A stretch of DNA of 64,000 nucleotides from Amphiplicatus metriothermophilus (GTDB lineage: Bacteria; Pseudomonadota; Alphaproteobacteria; Caulobacterales; Parvularculaceae): contig NZ_FZQA01000001.1 of assembly GCF_900199215.1 (NCBI RefSeq), forward strand, positions 62,001 to 126,000. The letters are read 5' to 3'. The notes beneath the pieces are model-generated. The model searched no databases, had not been told where the DNA came from, and saw only the letters and a list, made by a program, of their open reading frames with translations. Positions 34,757 through 44,500 of the stretch are shown piece by piece. How positions within the stretch are numbered: position 1 is the stretch's first letter; each line of letters begins with the position of its first letter. Both the position numbers and the translations under genes were made by a program.

Positions 34757-36169
34757 CTAGTCGAAAAGGGCGAGCAATCGCACGAGCAGCCTCGTGCGGT
34801 CGGAAAACAGCGCGGGCGCATACCATGCGCCCGCCGCGCGCTTGACGATCTCGCCGCGCGTCGGATAGGCCGGCATGACGTTCGTAAAGGCGCGCATGGA
34901 CATTTTGTCGGCCATGGCGAAGCAGACGAGCCCGATCGCTTCGGCCGCGCCCGCGCCGGCCGCGCTCGCGCCAAGAATACGGCCGCGCTGATCGGCGACC
35001 AGCTTGAGGAAACCCTCCGTGCGCCCCTCCGTCTGCGCGCGGTCGTTGTCGGCGAAACGCCAGCGCGCGGACCGCGCGCCGGGATGGTCCTTCGCCGCCT
35101 CCTCTTCGGACAGGCCGACGGCGGCGATTTCCGGGTCCGTGTAGGTCGCGCGCGGGGCGAGCCGGTCGCGCCGGCGCGCAGGCATCTTGAAGAGAATGTT
35201 GCGCACGATCGTGCTTGCATGATCGCCTGCCAGATGCGTGAACTGCGGCCCGCCCGCGACGTCGCCGGCGGCGTATATGCGTCGGTTGCTCGTTCGCAGG
35301 CGATCGTCGACGACGATTCCCTTGTCCGTATACGCAACGCCTGCGGCTTCGAGGCCGAGACCGTCGACATTCGCGCGCCGGCCGACGGCGAGCAGGAGGT
35401 GCGAGCCCTCGACCGTCTCGCCGCCTTCGAGCGCGACCGAGACCGCCCCCGCGCGAGCGTCGATGCGGGCGATCTTCGCCCGTTCGCGCAGCGCGACGCC
35501 TTCCGCGTCCAGCCGCGCGCGCAGGAGGCCGACGGCCTCAGGGTCCTCCCGGTTGAGGATCTCCAGCGCGTCGATGATCGTCACGCGCGCGCCGAGGCGC
35601 CGGAAAGCCTGGCCCAGCTCGCAGCCGATGGGCCCGCCGCCGACGATGACGAGATGGCCGGGAAGCGCGTCGAGATCGAAGACCGTCTCGTTGGTGAGAT
35701 AGGGCGCGGCCTCAAGGCCCGGAATCGGCGGAACGGCGGGCGAGGATCCCGTTGCGACCACGAAATGCTTCGCGCGGATCTCATGCTCGCCCGCGGCGAG
35801 CGCGCGCGGTCCGACGAAGGCGCCGGCTTCGCGGATGACCGTCGCGCCGAGACCCTCGAAGCGCTCCTGGCTGTCATGCGGGGCGATGGCAGCGACGGCC
35901 GCGCGCACATGCGCCATGACGGCTGGAAAATCGACGGTCGGTTCTCCGTACACGCCGAATTTGCCGCCATCGCGCATCGCCTGCGCGCGCGCCGCGGCGG
36001 CCAGAAGCGCCTTCGACGGCACGCAGCCGTAATTGAGGCAGTCCCCGCCCATCTTGCCCTTCTCGACGAGGACGACCTTGCGGCCGAGCTGGGCCGCGCC
36101 GGCCGCGACGGACAGGCCCGCCGCGCCGGCGCCGATCACGCACAGATCGGCGTCGATGACGTTCGGCAT
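34757..36169 (-). CDS. FAD-dependent disulfide oxidoreductase (mercuric reductase/LPD-like)
   Basis: A 470-residue class I pyridine nucleotide-disulfide oxidoreductase. FAD site DLCVIGAGAAGLSVAAGAAQ starts near residue 8; the redox disulfide is in GGDCLNYGCVPSKAL near 42-56. The NAD(P) site is LVIVGGGPIGCELGQAF near 172; the second FAD motif is IYAAGDVAGGPQFTHLA. The usual C-terminal His-Glu of lipoamide dehydrogenase is not evident (YPTRGEIVKRAAG instead), so the substrate is not lipoamide for certain. It shares one base with the upstream TVP38 gene, a pairing common in proteobacteria. Confidence 0.88.
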   Translation of the reverse strand: MPNVIDADLCVIGAGAAGLSVAAGAAQLGRKVVLVEKGKMGGDCLNYGCVPSKALLAAAARAQAMRDGGKFGVYGEPTVDFPAVMAHVRAAVAAIAPHDSQERFEGLGATVIREAGAFVGPRALAAGEHEIRAKHFVVATGSSPAVPPIPGLEAAPYLTNETVFDLDALPGHLVIVGGGPIGCELGQAFRRLGARVTIIDALEILNREDPEAVGLLRARLDAEGVALRERAKIARIDARAGAVSVALEGGETVEGSHLLLAVGRRANVDGLGLEAAGVAYTDKGIVVDDRLRTSNRRIYAAGDVAGGPQFTHLAGDHASTIVRNILFKMPARRRDRLAPRATYTDPEIAAVGLSEEEAAKDHPGARSARWRFADNDRAQTEGRTEGFLKLVADQRGRILGASAAGAGAAEAIGLVCFAMADKMSMRAFTNVMPAYPTRGEIVKRAAGAWYAPALFSDRTRLLVRLLALFD

Positions 36170-36963
36170 TACTGCTGCTCCGCGTCAAGCTTGTCGCGAC
36201 GGCGCAGGACGCGCCACAGAACCGGCAGCAGCGCCAGCACGGAGAGCGCGACGATCGGGGTGAGAATCTCCGGCTGCAGAAGAAGACGGCCGAAGGCGAC
36301 CTCCCCGCCGCGCGCCAGTATCGCGCCGAGGCCGTTGCCGGCGCTCACATAAGCGAAGGAGCCGGGAATGATGCCGATGAAGGTGGCGAGCACGTACTCG
36401 CGCGTTTTGATGCGCGTGAAGGCCGGCGCGATGTTGACCACGAAGAAGGGAAAGAGCGGGATGAGCCGCAGGAGCAAAAGATAGGAAAAGGCGTTCCGGC
36501 TGAAGCCGTCCTCGATGCGCCGGACGAATCCGGCCGCCCGCGCGCGCAGGAACTCGCCGAACGCGGTGCGCGCCGCGATGAAGATGGCGCTGGCGCCGAG
36601 GGTGGCCGCGACGACGACGACGGCGGTTCCGGTCCAGATCCCGAACAGAAAGCCCGCCGCGACCGACATCATCGCGCCGCCGGGCAGCGACAGCGCCACG
36701 ACCAGCGCATAGGCGAGCATGAACAGCGCGAGCGCGCCCCAAAAATTGCGCGCGACGAAGGCCGCCAGCGCCTCGTGATGAGCGCGCAGCGCGTCGAGGC
36801 TGAGATATTTGTCAAGCCCCAGCGCGAAGACGAGGCCGAGCCCGACCGCGATCGCGAGGAGCGGGGCGAAGCGCAGCCAGCGGCGCGGCCGGCCCGGCGC
36901 GGGCGCGCCGCCGGCTTCGGCTGTTTCCTCGGCGACCTTCGGCGGAACGGGGGAAGCGTTCAT
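36169..36963 (-). CDS. TVP38/TMEM64 family membrane protein
   Basis: A 264-residue membrane protein of the DedA/SNARE-associated superfamily. The N-terminal ~30 residues are Pro/Ala rich, then come five or six helices. The signature FWGALALFMLAYALVVALSLPGGAMMSVAAGFLFG spans residues ~95-130, and FPFFVVNIAPAFTRIKTREYVLATFIGIIPGSFAYVSAG follows near 185-222. I prefer ATG 36963 because AGGAGA lies about 11 bases upstream; 36984 is also in frame. It is first gene of the operon with the oxidoreductase and the kinase. The family may act in lipid scrambling or ion homeostasis. Confidence 0.88.
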   Translation of the reverse strand: MNASPVPPKVAEETAEAGGAPAPGRPRRWLRFAPLLAIAVGLGLVFALGLDKYLSLDALRAHHEALAAFVARNFWGALALFMLAYALVVALSLPGGAMMSVAAGFLFGIWTGTAVVVVAATLGASAIFIAARTAFGEFLRARAAGFVRRIEDGFSRNAFSYLLLLRLIPLFPFFVVNIAPAFTRIKTREYVLATFIGIIPGSFAYVSAGNGLGAILARGGEVAFGRLLLQPEILTPIVALSVLALLPVLWRVLRRRDKLDAEQQ

Positions 36964-37190
36964 CGGCGCGCGGGTTCTCCTCATCGGGCGCGCTTGCGCG
37001 CGCTCGTCTCACAATAACGGCGTTCGGAACAGGCAGATAACGCCCTGGCGCGCCGAGCGCCCGACAATTCCTGCTGAAATCCGGTCACAATGAAGGGAGA
37101 AGCCGGGAACGAAGCGCGACGCGCAAGACGGGGCCGCCAGCGGGATCTCTCGCGGCGCGCTTCCGCCCCCGCCGCAGCTTTTCCCGCGCC

Positions 37191-37219
37191 TTGACGGGGC
37201 GGCGCCCAGCGGCTAGGTA
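37191..37219 (+). promoter_or_regulatory. probable sigma-70-type promoter of rpmH operon
   Basis: TTGACG at 37191-37196 and TAGGTA at 37214-37219 with a 17-bp spacer, about 60 bp before rpmH. The -35 is close to consensus; the -10 is moderate. Confidence 0.45.
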
Positions 37220-37276
37220 CGCGCCTCCTGCGCGGCGCGCGCCGCGGCACAAGAAGATTCCTGAAGAGATTGCGCC

Positions 37277-37411
37277 ATGAAACGGACCTATCAGCCGAGC
37301 CGGCTCGTTCGCAAGCGCCGCCACGGCTTCCGCGCGCGCCTGGCCACCAAGAACGGCCGCAAGGTGCTGGCGCGCCGCCGCGCCAAGGGCCGCAAGCGGT
37401 TGTCGGCCTGA
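37277..37411 (+). CDS. rpmH: 50S ribosomal protein L34
   Basis: A 44-residue ribosomal protein, almost entirely basic. [20 protein letters not shown] and [20 protein letters not shown] match L34 end to end at the normal length. GAAGAG lies eight bases before ATG 37277. It is the first gene of the conserved rpmH-rnpA-yidC block, transcribed from the promoter just upstream. Its stop codon is embedded in CTGA, where the next gene may begin. Confidence 0.97.
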   Translation: MKRTYQPSRLVRKRRHGFRARLATKNGRKVLARRRAKGRKRLSA

Positions 37412-37806
37412 GCGGGTCCGACCGGCCGTCCGGCGGCCGCGCCGGCGACCCGCCGCCGCAAGCGGCCGTCCTGCGGCCCATTCGCAAAAAGGCGGATTTC
37501 CAGGCCCTGCGCGGCGCGGCGCGCCGGGGAACGGCGAGCTTTCTTCTGGTCCGGCGGCGCCGGGAGGACGGCGATCCGGCCATCGGCGTCGGCTTCGCGG
37601 TCACGAAGAAGCTCGGCAAGGCCGTCCTGCGCAACCGCATTCGCCGGCGTCTGCGCGAGGCCTGCCGGCGGGTGATGCCGGTTCACGGCGAGCCGGGCTG
37701 CGATTATCTCCTCGTCGCCCGGGCGGGCGCGGCGACGCGCCCCTGGGCGCGGCTGCTTGACGATTTGAAGCGGGCCCTTTTAAGCCACGCGCGAGCCTCC
37801 ACATAA
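37408..37806 (+). CDS. rnpA: ribonuclease P protein component, non-standard start
   Basis: Protein subunit of RNase P, which supports 5' maturation of tRNAs. The conserved core is [19 protein letters not shown], then [20 protein letters not shown] with the RNR signature and RRRLREACR. From the rpmH stop to the core this frame has no ATG, GTG or TTG. The coordinates given use CTG 37408, which overlaps the rpmH stop as CTGA (132 codons). The only standard start is TTG 37270, seven bases before the rpmH ATG, which would make a 178-residue protein wholly enclosing rpmH. CTG 37471 is a third choice. The core is certain; the start is open. Confidence 0.9.
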   Translation: MSGSDRPSGGRAGDPPPQAAVLRPIRKKADFQALRGAARRGTASFLLVRRRREDGDPAIGVGFAVTKKLGKAVLRNRIRRRLREACRRVMPVHGEPGCDYLLVARAGAATRPWARLLDDLKRALLSHARAST

Positions 37807-37838
37807 CGCCGGCGCGCGGAGAACTTCGAGAGAAGCTG

Positions 37839-39629
37839 ATGGATCGGAATTTCATTCTCGCGATCGCCCTTTCCATGGGCGTCATCATCCTGTGGGAGGC
37901 GCTGGTCGCGGGCCCGCAGCGCGAGGCGATGGAAGCGGCCCGGCGCGCGGCCGGCGAGCAGACGGAACAGGCCACGCCCGGCGAAGCCGCCGATTTCGGC
38001 GCGGTGATCGGGACCCGTCCCGCCGTCACGATCGAGGAGGCGCTCGCCGCCGCGCCGCGGCGCATCCCTGTCGAAACGCCGAGCCTTGTCGGCTCGATCA
38101 ACCTCGCCGGCGCGCGCATCGACGATCTGCGCCTCAAAAACTATCGCGAGACGGTCGAGCCCGACAGCCCGATGATCCGCCTGCTGAGTCCGGAAGCGAC
38201 CGAGCACGGCCATTTCGTCCAGCAGGGATGGTTCGTGGGCAGCGCCTCCGATCGCACCGCCCTGTGGAGCGCGCCGGAGGGCGCGCAGCTGACGCCGGAG
38301 ACGCCCGTCACTCTCACCCGACGCGCCGGCGGGCTCGTCTTCGAGAAGACCATCGCCGTCGACGAGAAGTTCATGTTCACGGTCTCGCAGACCGTGCGCA
38401 ACGAAGGCGGCGAGCCGGCGACCATCACCCCCTACGGCCTCGTCGTGCAGCGCGGCGTGCCGAACAATCTCCAGAACTTCATGATCCTCCATGAAGGGCC
38501 GATCGCCGTCATCGGCAAGGCGCTTTACGAGCGCAAATACAAGAAGGCGATCAGCAACGAGATCAGGGCCGAAGGCGATCAGGGCTGGGTCGGCATCACC
38601 AACAAATACTGGCTCGCCGCCGCGATTCCGCCGCAGGGCGAGCGCTTCAACGCGGTGATGCGCAATGTGGGCGGGCCCGAGCGCCCGGTTTTCCAGGCGA
38701 GCTACGCGCTCAGTCCCCGCACGCTCGCGCCGGGCGAGACGGCGACGCTGACCTCCTATCTGTTCGGCGGAGCGAAGGACGTGGACATCCTGCGCTCCTA
38801 CGAGAAGCCTCCCGAGAAGGGCGGGCTCGGCATCGCGCGCTTCGACAGCGCCGTCGACTGGGGCAAGTTCTTCTACTGGGCGACGCGGCCGATCTTCACC
38901 GTGCTCGACTTTCTGGGCGACCGCACGGGCAATTTCGGCGTCGCGATTTTGCTCCTGACGCTGATCATCAAGATCCTGCTCTTCCCGCTGGCCAACAAGG
39001 CCTATGAGATGACGGCGAAGATGAAGAAGCTGCAGCCGCAGCTCGAGCAGCTCAAGGCGCGCTACGGCGACGACAAGATGAAGCTGCAGCAGGAGATGAT
39101 GGCGCTCTACCAGAAGGAGAAGCTGAACCCGGTCACGGGCTGCCTGCCGATCTTCGTGCAGATGCCGATCTTCTACGCGCTCTACAAGACGCTGTTCGTC
39201 ACCATCGAGCTGCGCCATGAGCCGTTCATTCTCTGGATCAGGGACCTGTCCGCGCCCGACCCGACGACGATCTTCAATCTGTTCGGGCTTCTGCCCTACG
39301 ACCCGACGGCGCTGCCCCTGATCGGCGCCTTTCTCGGCGTCGGCGTGCTGCCGCTTCTGATGGGCGTCGCCATGTGGTTCCAGATGAAGCTCAATCCGCC
39401 GCCGGCCGATCCCATACAGGCGCAGGTCTTCGCGCTGATGCCGATCATCTTCACCTTCCTGTTCGCTTCTTTCGCCGCGGGCCTCGTGCTTTACTGGTTC
39501 TGGAACACGCTTCTGTCCATCGGCCAGCAATGGATCATCATGAAGCGCAACGGGGTCGAGGTCGACATCGCGGCCAATCTCGGCCTCTCGCGTTTCGCGA
39601 AAAAGACCCCGCCCGCGGCCGGAAAATGA
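37839..39629 (+). CDS. yidC: membrane protein insertase YidC
   Basis: A 596-residue inner-membrane insertase. MDRNFILAIALSMGVIILWEAL is the N-terminal signal anchor, followed by a long periplasmic beta domain (residues ~60-350). The conserved five-helix core starts near 355 (FGVAILLLTLIIKILLFPLANKAYEM), has the hydrophilic-groove Arg in this helix's vicinity, and a cytoplasmic coiled coil MKKLQPQLEQLKARYGDDK. It ends Lys-rich. It follows rnpA by 32 bp, leaving no room for the yidD gene that often lies between them. Confidence 0.96.
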   Translation: MDRNFILAIALSMGVIILWEALVAGPQREAMEAARRAAGEQTEQATPGEAADFGAVIGTRPAVTIEEALAAAPRRIPVETPSLVGSINLAGARIDDLRLKNYRETVEPDSPMIRLLSPEATEHGHFVQQGWFVGSASDRTALWSAPEGAQLTPETPVTLTRRAGGLVFEKTIAVDEKFMFTVSQTVRNEGGEPATITPYGLVVQRGVPNNLQNFMILHEGPIAVIGKALYERKYKKAISNEIRAEGDQGWVGITNKYWLAAAIPPQGERFNAVMRNVGGPERPVFQASYALSPRTLAPGETATLTSYLFGGAKDVDILRSYEKPPEKGGLGIARFDSAVDWGKFFYWATRPIFTVLDFLGDRTGNFGVAILLLTLIIKILLFPLANKAYEMTAKMKKLQPQLEQLKARYGDDKMKLQQEMMALYQKEKLNPVTGCLPIFVQMPIFYALYKTLFVTIELRHEPFILWIRDLSAPDPTTIFNLFGLLPYDPTALPLIGAFLGVGVLPLLMGVAMWFQMKLNPPPADPIQAQVFALMPIIFTFLFASFAAGLVLYWFWNTLLSIGQQWIIMKRNGVEVDIAANLGLSRFAKKTPPAAGK

Positions 39630-40273
39630 CGCCTGCGGAGGATTATCTCCCGCCAGAGGCCGTCGAGGCGGGGCGCCGGCTGTTCGCCGGGCCCTGCGAC
39701 TTCATGCTCGGCGTCGCCGCGATGGACGCCCTGCCCGAAGCCGGTCCGCCCGAGGTCGCCTTCGCCGGCCGCTCGAATGTCGGCAAGTCTTCGCTCTTGA
39801 ACGCGCTCGCCGGACGGAAGAACCTCGCGCGCGCCTCGGCCGAGCCGGGCCGCACGCGCGAGCTCAATTTCTTCGATCTCGGCGGCGCGCTCCGGCTCGT
39901 CGATCTGCCGGGCTACGGCTATGCGCGCGCCGCCCAGCGCGACGTCGAGCGCTGGTCGCGGCTCGTGCGCGACTATCTGCGCGGACGGCCTTCGCTGCGC
40001 CGGGCGTGTCTGCTCGTCGACGCCCGCCACGGCCTCAAGCCCGCCGATCGCGAGGCGATGGACCTGCTCGACGAGGCGGCGGTCAATTACCAGATCGTCC
40101 TGACCAAGACCGACAAGGTGAAGCCGGACGCGCGCGCAGCGCTCCTGCGCGACACGGCGGCGGCGATCGCGCGCCGGCCGGCCGCGCATCCGGTTTTGCG
40201 CGCGACATCGGCGCGGACCGGCGACGGGATCGAAGCGCTGCGCGCCGATCTGTGGACGCTGACGCAAAGCTGA
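39626..40273 (+). CDS. yihA: ribosome biogenesis GTP-binding protein YihA/EngB
   Basis: A 215-residue GTPase for assembly of the large ribosomal subunit. G1 is AGRSNVGKSSLLNALAGRK near residues 49-67, G2 GRTRELNFF, G3 VDLPGYGYARA, G4 VLTKTDKVK and G5 ATSARTGDG. The start overlaps the yidC stop as ATGA, so translation is coupled. The length is normal. The short N-terminal extension is typical for alphaproteobacterial members. Confidence 0.95.
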   Translation: MTPAEDYLPPEAVEAGRRLFAGPCDFMLGVAAMDALPEAGPPEVAFAGRSNVGKSSLLNALAGRKNLARASAEPGRTRELNFFDLGGALRLVDLPGYGYARAAQRDVERWSRLVRDYLRGRPSLRRACLLVDARHGLKPADREAMDLLDEAAVNYQIVLTKTDKVKPDARAALLRDTAAAIARRPAAHPVLRATSARTGDGIEALRADLWTLTQS

Positions 40274-40320
40274 GGGCGCCTTTCACCCTTTCTTAACCAT
40301 CCGCGCGCGCAACTTGCGCC

Positions 40321-41262
40321 ATGACCGCACGTCGCGCCAGCCGGACCGTCGCCGCGCCCGACCTCGCCGGCGCGCGTGCGGCCTTTCTCGCCCATCTCAA
40401 GGCCGAACGGCGGGCGAGCGCGCATACGCAGCGTAATTACGGCGCGACGCTGGCGCGCTTCGAAAGTTTTCTTTCCGGCCATCTCGGCGGCGCGCCTGGA
40501 CTCGACGCGCTCGCGCGGCTCGAAGCGCGCGACTTTCGCGCCTTTCTCGCCGCCCGCCGGGCCGACGGGGCCGGACCTGCGACGCTGAAACTCGATCTGT
40601 CCGCACTTAAATCGTTTTTCCGCTTTCTCGCCCGCCGTTACGGCGTAGAGAACGATGCGATTACGGTCATGCGCGGACCCAAGGCGAAGGAGCGCCTGCC
40701 GCGTCCGGTGAGCGAGGCGGACGCCGCCGCACTTGTCGGCGAGGCGCAAGAAGAAGGCGAGGCGGCCTGGGTCGGCGCGCGCGACGACGCGCTGTTCATG
40801 CTGCTTTACGCAGCGGGCCTGCGCATTTCCGAGGCGCTGTCCCTGCGCCGGGCCGACGCGCCGCTGGGCGAGCGGCTGCGCGTGCGCGGCAAGGGCGCGA
40901 AGACTCGCGAAGTTCCCCTCATCGCGCCCGTCCGCGAGATCGTCGAGCGCTATCGCACGCTTTGCCCTTACGGGAGCGAAGCAGGCGATCCCCTGTTCTT
41001 CTCCGTGCGCGGAAAGCCGCTCAGTCCGCGCCTCGCCCAGCGCGCGCTCGAACGCCGGCGCAAGGCGCTCGGCCTGCCGGACTCGGCGACGCCGCACGCG
41101 CTGCGCCATTCCTTCGCCACGCATCTGCTCGCGCGCGGCGCGGACCTGCGCGCCATCCAGGAGCTTCTGGGCCACGCCTCGATCGCCGCTACGCAACGCT
41201 ACCTGAAGGTCGAAGCCGAACGCCTTCTTTCCGTCTACGAACAGGCTCACCCGCGGGCGTAA
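40321..41262 (+). CDS. xerC: XerC/XerD-type tyrosine recombinase
   Basis: A 313-residue tyrosine recombinase. An N-terminal SAM-like core-binding domain has FLAHLKAERRASAHTQRNYG and LKSFFRFLARRYG. The catalytic residues are Arg in AGLRISEAL, Lys in RGKGAKTREVPL, the HALRHSFATHLLARG box, His in LGHASIAATQRY and the Tyr nucleophile at its end. The architecture is that of chromosome-dimer recombinases rather than phage integrases. XerC versus XerD is not settled by sequence alone. It is 47 bp downstream of engB on the same strand. Confidence 0.88.
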   Translation: MTARRASRTVAAPDLAGARAAFLAHLKAERRASAHTQRNYGATLARFESFLSGHLGGAPGLDALARLEARDFRAFLAARRADGAGPATLKLDLSALKSFFRFLARRYGVENDAITVMRGPKAKERLPRPVSEADAAALVGEAQEEGEAAWVGARDDALFMLLYAAGLRISEALSLRRADAPLGERLRVRGKGAKTREVPLIAPVREIVERYRTLCPYGSEAGDPLFFSVRGKPLSPRLAQRALERRRKALGLPDSATPHALRHSFATHLLARGADLRAIQELLGHASIAATQRYLKVEAERLLSVYEQAHPRA

Positions 41263-41545
41263 GGGGGAAGTCCGCAACAAAACGGCCCGCGCCCGGCGAT
41301 CCCTCTCCGCCCGCTGCGCCGCAGCGCGCCGCAAAGCATTGCGCCCCGAACGCCCGTCGCGCTCGCCGCCGCCCCTCCATTCGCCGCAGGCGGAAGGCCG
41401 CTCGCCGCATCCGGCCGGCCCGCCGCTTGCTTTCGGTCCCGGCCGGGCGTTCCATCCCTTCGCTGACCGCTATCGTTTCCATCAAGAACGCGCGGATCGC
41501 GGGGGCGCGATCCGAGAGGGGGCGCGGGCAGAGGGGCGCCGACCC

Positions 41546-44500
41546 ATGAGTCTTACCCGCCTGTGCCTCAACAATCCGGCCGCTATCGCCGTGCTGCTCG
41601 CGGTCGTCGCGCTATTGGGCGCCCTCTCGGTCGAGCGCCTGCCCATCCAGCTCTTCCCCAATATCGAGCGGCCGACCCTCGGCGTGTGGACCGGCTGGCG
41701 CGCGGCGAGCCCGCGCGAGGTCGAGGCCGAGATCATCGAGCCGATCGAGCGCGAGCTGCGCGGCGCGCCGGGCCTGAGAACCATGCAGTCCTGGTCGAAT
41801 ACGGGCGGCGGCTTCGTCCATCTCGAATTCGCTCTCGGCACGGACATGGACAAGGCCTTCACCGAGGTGACGAGCCGGCTGCAACGGGTGCGCGGCCTGC
41901 CCGCCGACGCCGACCGGCCGGCGATCACCAACAATGGCGGCGGCGGCGCGGGCGACACGCTGATCTTTCTGTTTCTTCAGCGCCTGCCCGGCGCAAGCGA
42001 ATCGGGCGCGCGCCTCAGCGAGTTCGCGCGCCAGCGCATCGCGCCCGAGCTTGAATCCATCGAGGGCGTGGCCGGCGTCGAGGTGAACAGCGACGACGGC
42101 GAGGAGATCGTGCGAATCTCGTTCGATCCCTTCCTCGCGGCCCAGTACGGGATCACGCTCGACCAGATCTCGCAGGCGGCGAACCGCTCCTCCGACGTCA
42201 CCGGCGGCTCGGTCGAAGTCGGCCGGCGCAATTACACCATGCGCTTCGAGGGCCGCTTCACCGCCGACCAGCTTGAGAACGCCATTCTCGCCTGGCGCAA
42301 CGGCGCGCCGATCCGTCTGGGCGACATCGCCGAGGTCGCGGTCGGCCCGGACCGGGCCCAGGGCGTCGTTTACCAGAACGGCAATCCGGCGATCGGCATG
42401 CGCGTAATGCGCGCGCCGGGCGCCAACACGCTTGCGGCCATCAACGCCGTCACCGAGAAGATCAACGAACTCAACGCCGGCCCCCTCGCCGAGCTCGGCT
42501 ACGCGGTGCACAAGAGCTTCGATCCCTCGCTCTTCATCAAGCAGGCGCTGTCGCTCCTGACCGGAAATCTGCTCGCCGGGATCGTGCTCGCCGTAGGCGT
42601 TCTGTGGCTGTTCATCCGGCGGGTCGCGGCGACCCTGCTCATCGCGGCGGCGATACCGATCTGTCTGGCGGCGACGATCGTGTTCCTTAATGTCGCCGGA
42701 CGGTCGATCAACGTCATCTCGCTGGCCGGCCTCGCTTTCGCCACCGGCATGGTGCTCGACGCCGCCATCGTGGTGATGGAGAATTTCGTCCGCATGCGGG
42801 AGGAAGGCCGCGAGCCGATGCGCGCCGCCGGCGAGGCGGTCGGCCAGGTCTTCGGCGCGCTCTTCGCCTCCACCGTGACGACGGTCGCGATCTTCCTGCC
42901 CATCCTCTTTTTCGAGGATGTGGAAGGCCAGCTTTTCGCCGACCTCGCGCTCACCATCGCAGTCGCCGTCAGCTTCAGCCTGCTCGCCGCCGTGACGGTG
43001 CTGCCGACGGGCGCGGCGCATCTGATGAAGACCCGCCGCAGCGCGCCGCCGGCGAGCCGCCGCTTCGTCGAGCGCGTCGCCGGCGTCGTCATGGCGGCGA
43101 CGGCCACGCCGCGCAGGCGCTGGGCGTGGATCGCGGGCCTCACAGCCGCGCCGATCGCCCTCGGATGGCTGCTTTTTCCGTCCCTCAACTATCTGCCGCC
43201 GGTGAAGCGCGCGGCCATAGACGGCTTCATCTCCTTCCCGTCCGGCGCCAACGCCGACACAATGCGCAAGGAGTTCGCCGAAGTCGTGGTCGAACGCCTC
43301 GACCCCTACATGAAAGGCGAGAAGGAGCCGGCGCTGCTCAACTATTACCTCTACACAGGCGTCTGGGGCGGCAATATCGGCGTGCGCGCGAAGGACGTCG
43401 CGAAGCTCGGCGCGCTCGAGCGCATCGTCAACGAGGAGATCCTCGCCGGCTTCCCCGACACGCGCGTCTTCGCCGAGCGCGGCAACCTGTTCGGCGGCTT
43501 CGGCGGCGGCGGCGGAATCCGCGTCGAGCTTCAGGCGGCCGATTACGAAGCCCTGACCGAAGCCGCTCCCGCGGCGATCGACGTCATTCAGGCGGCGCTG
43601 CCCGGCGCATCGGTGTGGCCGAACCCCGACCCCCAGGTCGTCAATCCGGAGATCCGCATCCTGCCGAACGACCGCCGGATCGCCGAGGCCGGCTTCACCC
43701 GCGATTCGCTCGCGCGCGCGGTGCGCGCCTTCGGCGACGGGCTGTGGCTGGGCGAGTTCTTCCATGAGGACGCGCGACTCGACATCATCCTTCAGGCGAA
43801 CGGCATGACGGGTCCGGAGCATATCGAGACCGCGCCGCTCGCCACGCCCGGCGGGGCGGTCGTGCCGCTTGGCGAGCTGGCGACGATCGCGCGCGGCGTC
43901 GGCCCGCAGCAGATCCGCCGCCTCGACGGCCGGCGCGCCATCTCGCTCGGAATCAATCCGCCGAAGGGCATGGCGCTCGGGGACGTCGTCGAGGCGCTGA
44001 AGGAGAACGCCGAAGCCGATCTCTATCGCGCGCTGCCCGAAGGCGCGACGGTGAAATACGCCGGGGAAGCCGACGCCCTGGCGCGCGCGGTGAAAAATCT
44101 CGGCGCGAACTTCCTGCTCGCCGTGGCGATCCTGTTCCTCATCCTCTCGGCGCTGTTCAAATCCGTGCGCGACGCCGCGCTCGTCATCGTCGCCCTGCCC
44201 ATGGCGGCGGTCGGCGGGATCGTCGCGGTGCGCCTTCTCAACCTCGTCACGCCGACCCCGCTCGACCTGCTCGGCATGATCGGATTCATCATCCTGCTCG
44301 GCCTTGTCGTGAACAATTCGATCCTGCTCGTCTCGCAGGCGCGCGCCTGCGAACGCGAGGGCCTCGACCGCCGCGCGGCGGTTGCCGAAGCGCTCCGTCT
44401 GCGGATCAGGCCGATCTTCCTGACCACCCTCACCTCGATCATGGGGATGCTGCCGCTGGTCGTCGCGCCGGGCGCGGGCTCGGCGATCTATCGCGGGCTC

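Noticed and set aside
40321-41262. Phage or island integrase next to the rpmH block
   Set aside because: Motifs and length fit the housekeeping XerC/XerD recombinases, with no att sites or cargo nearby.
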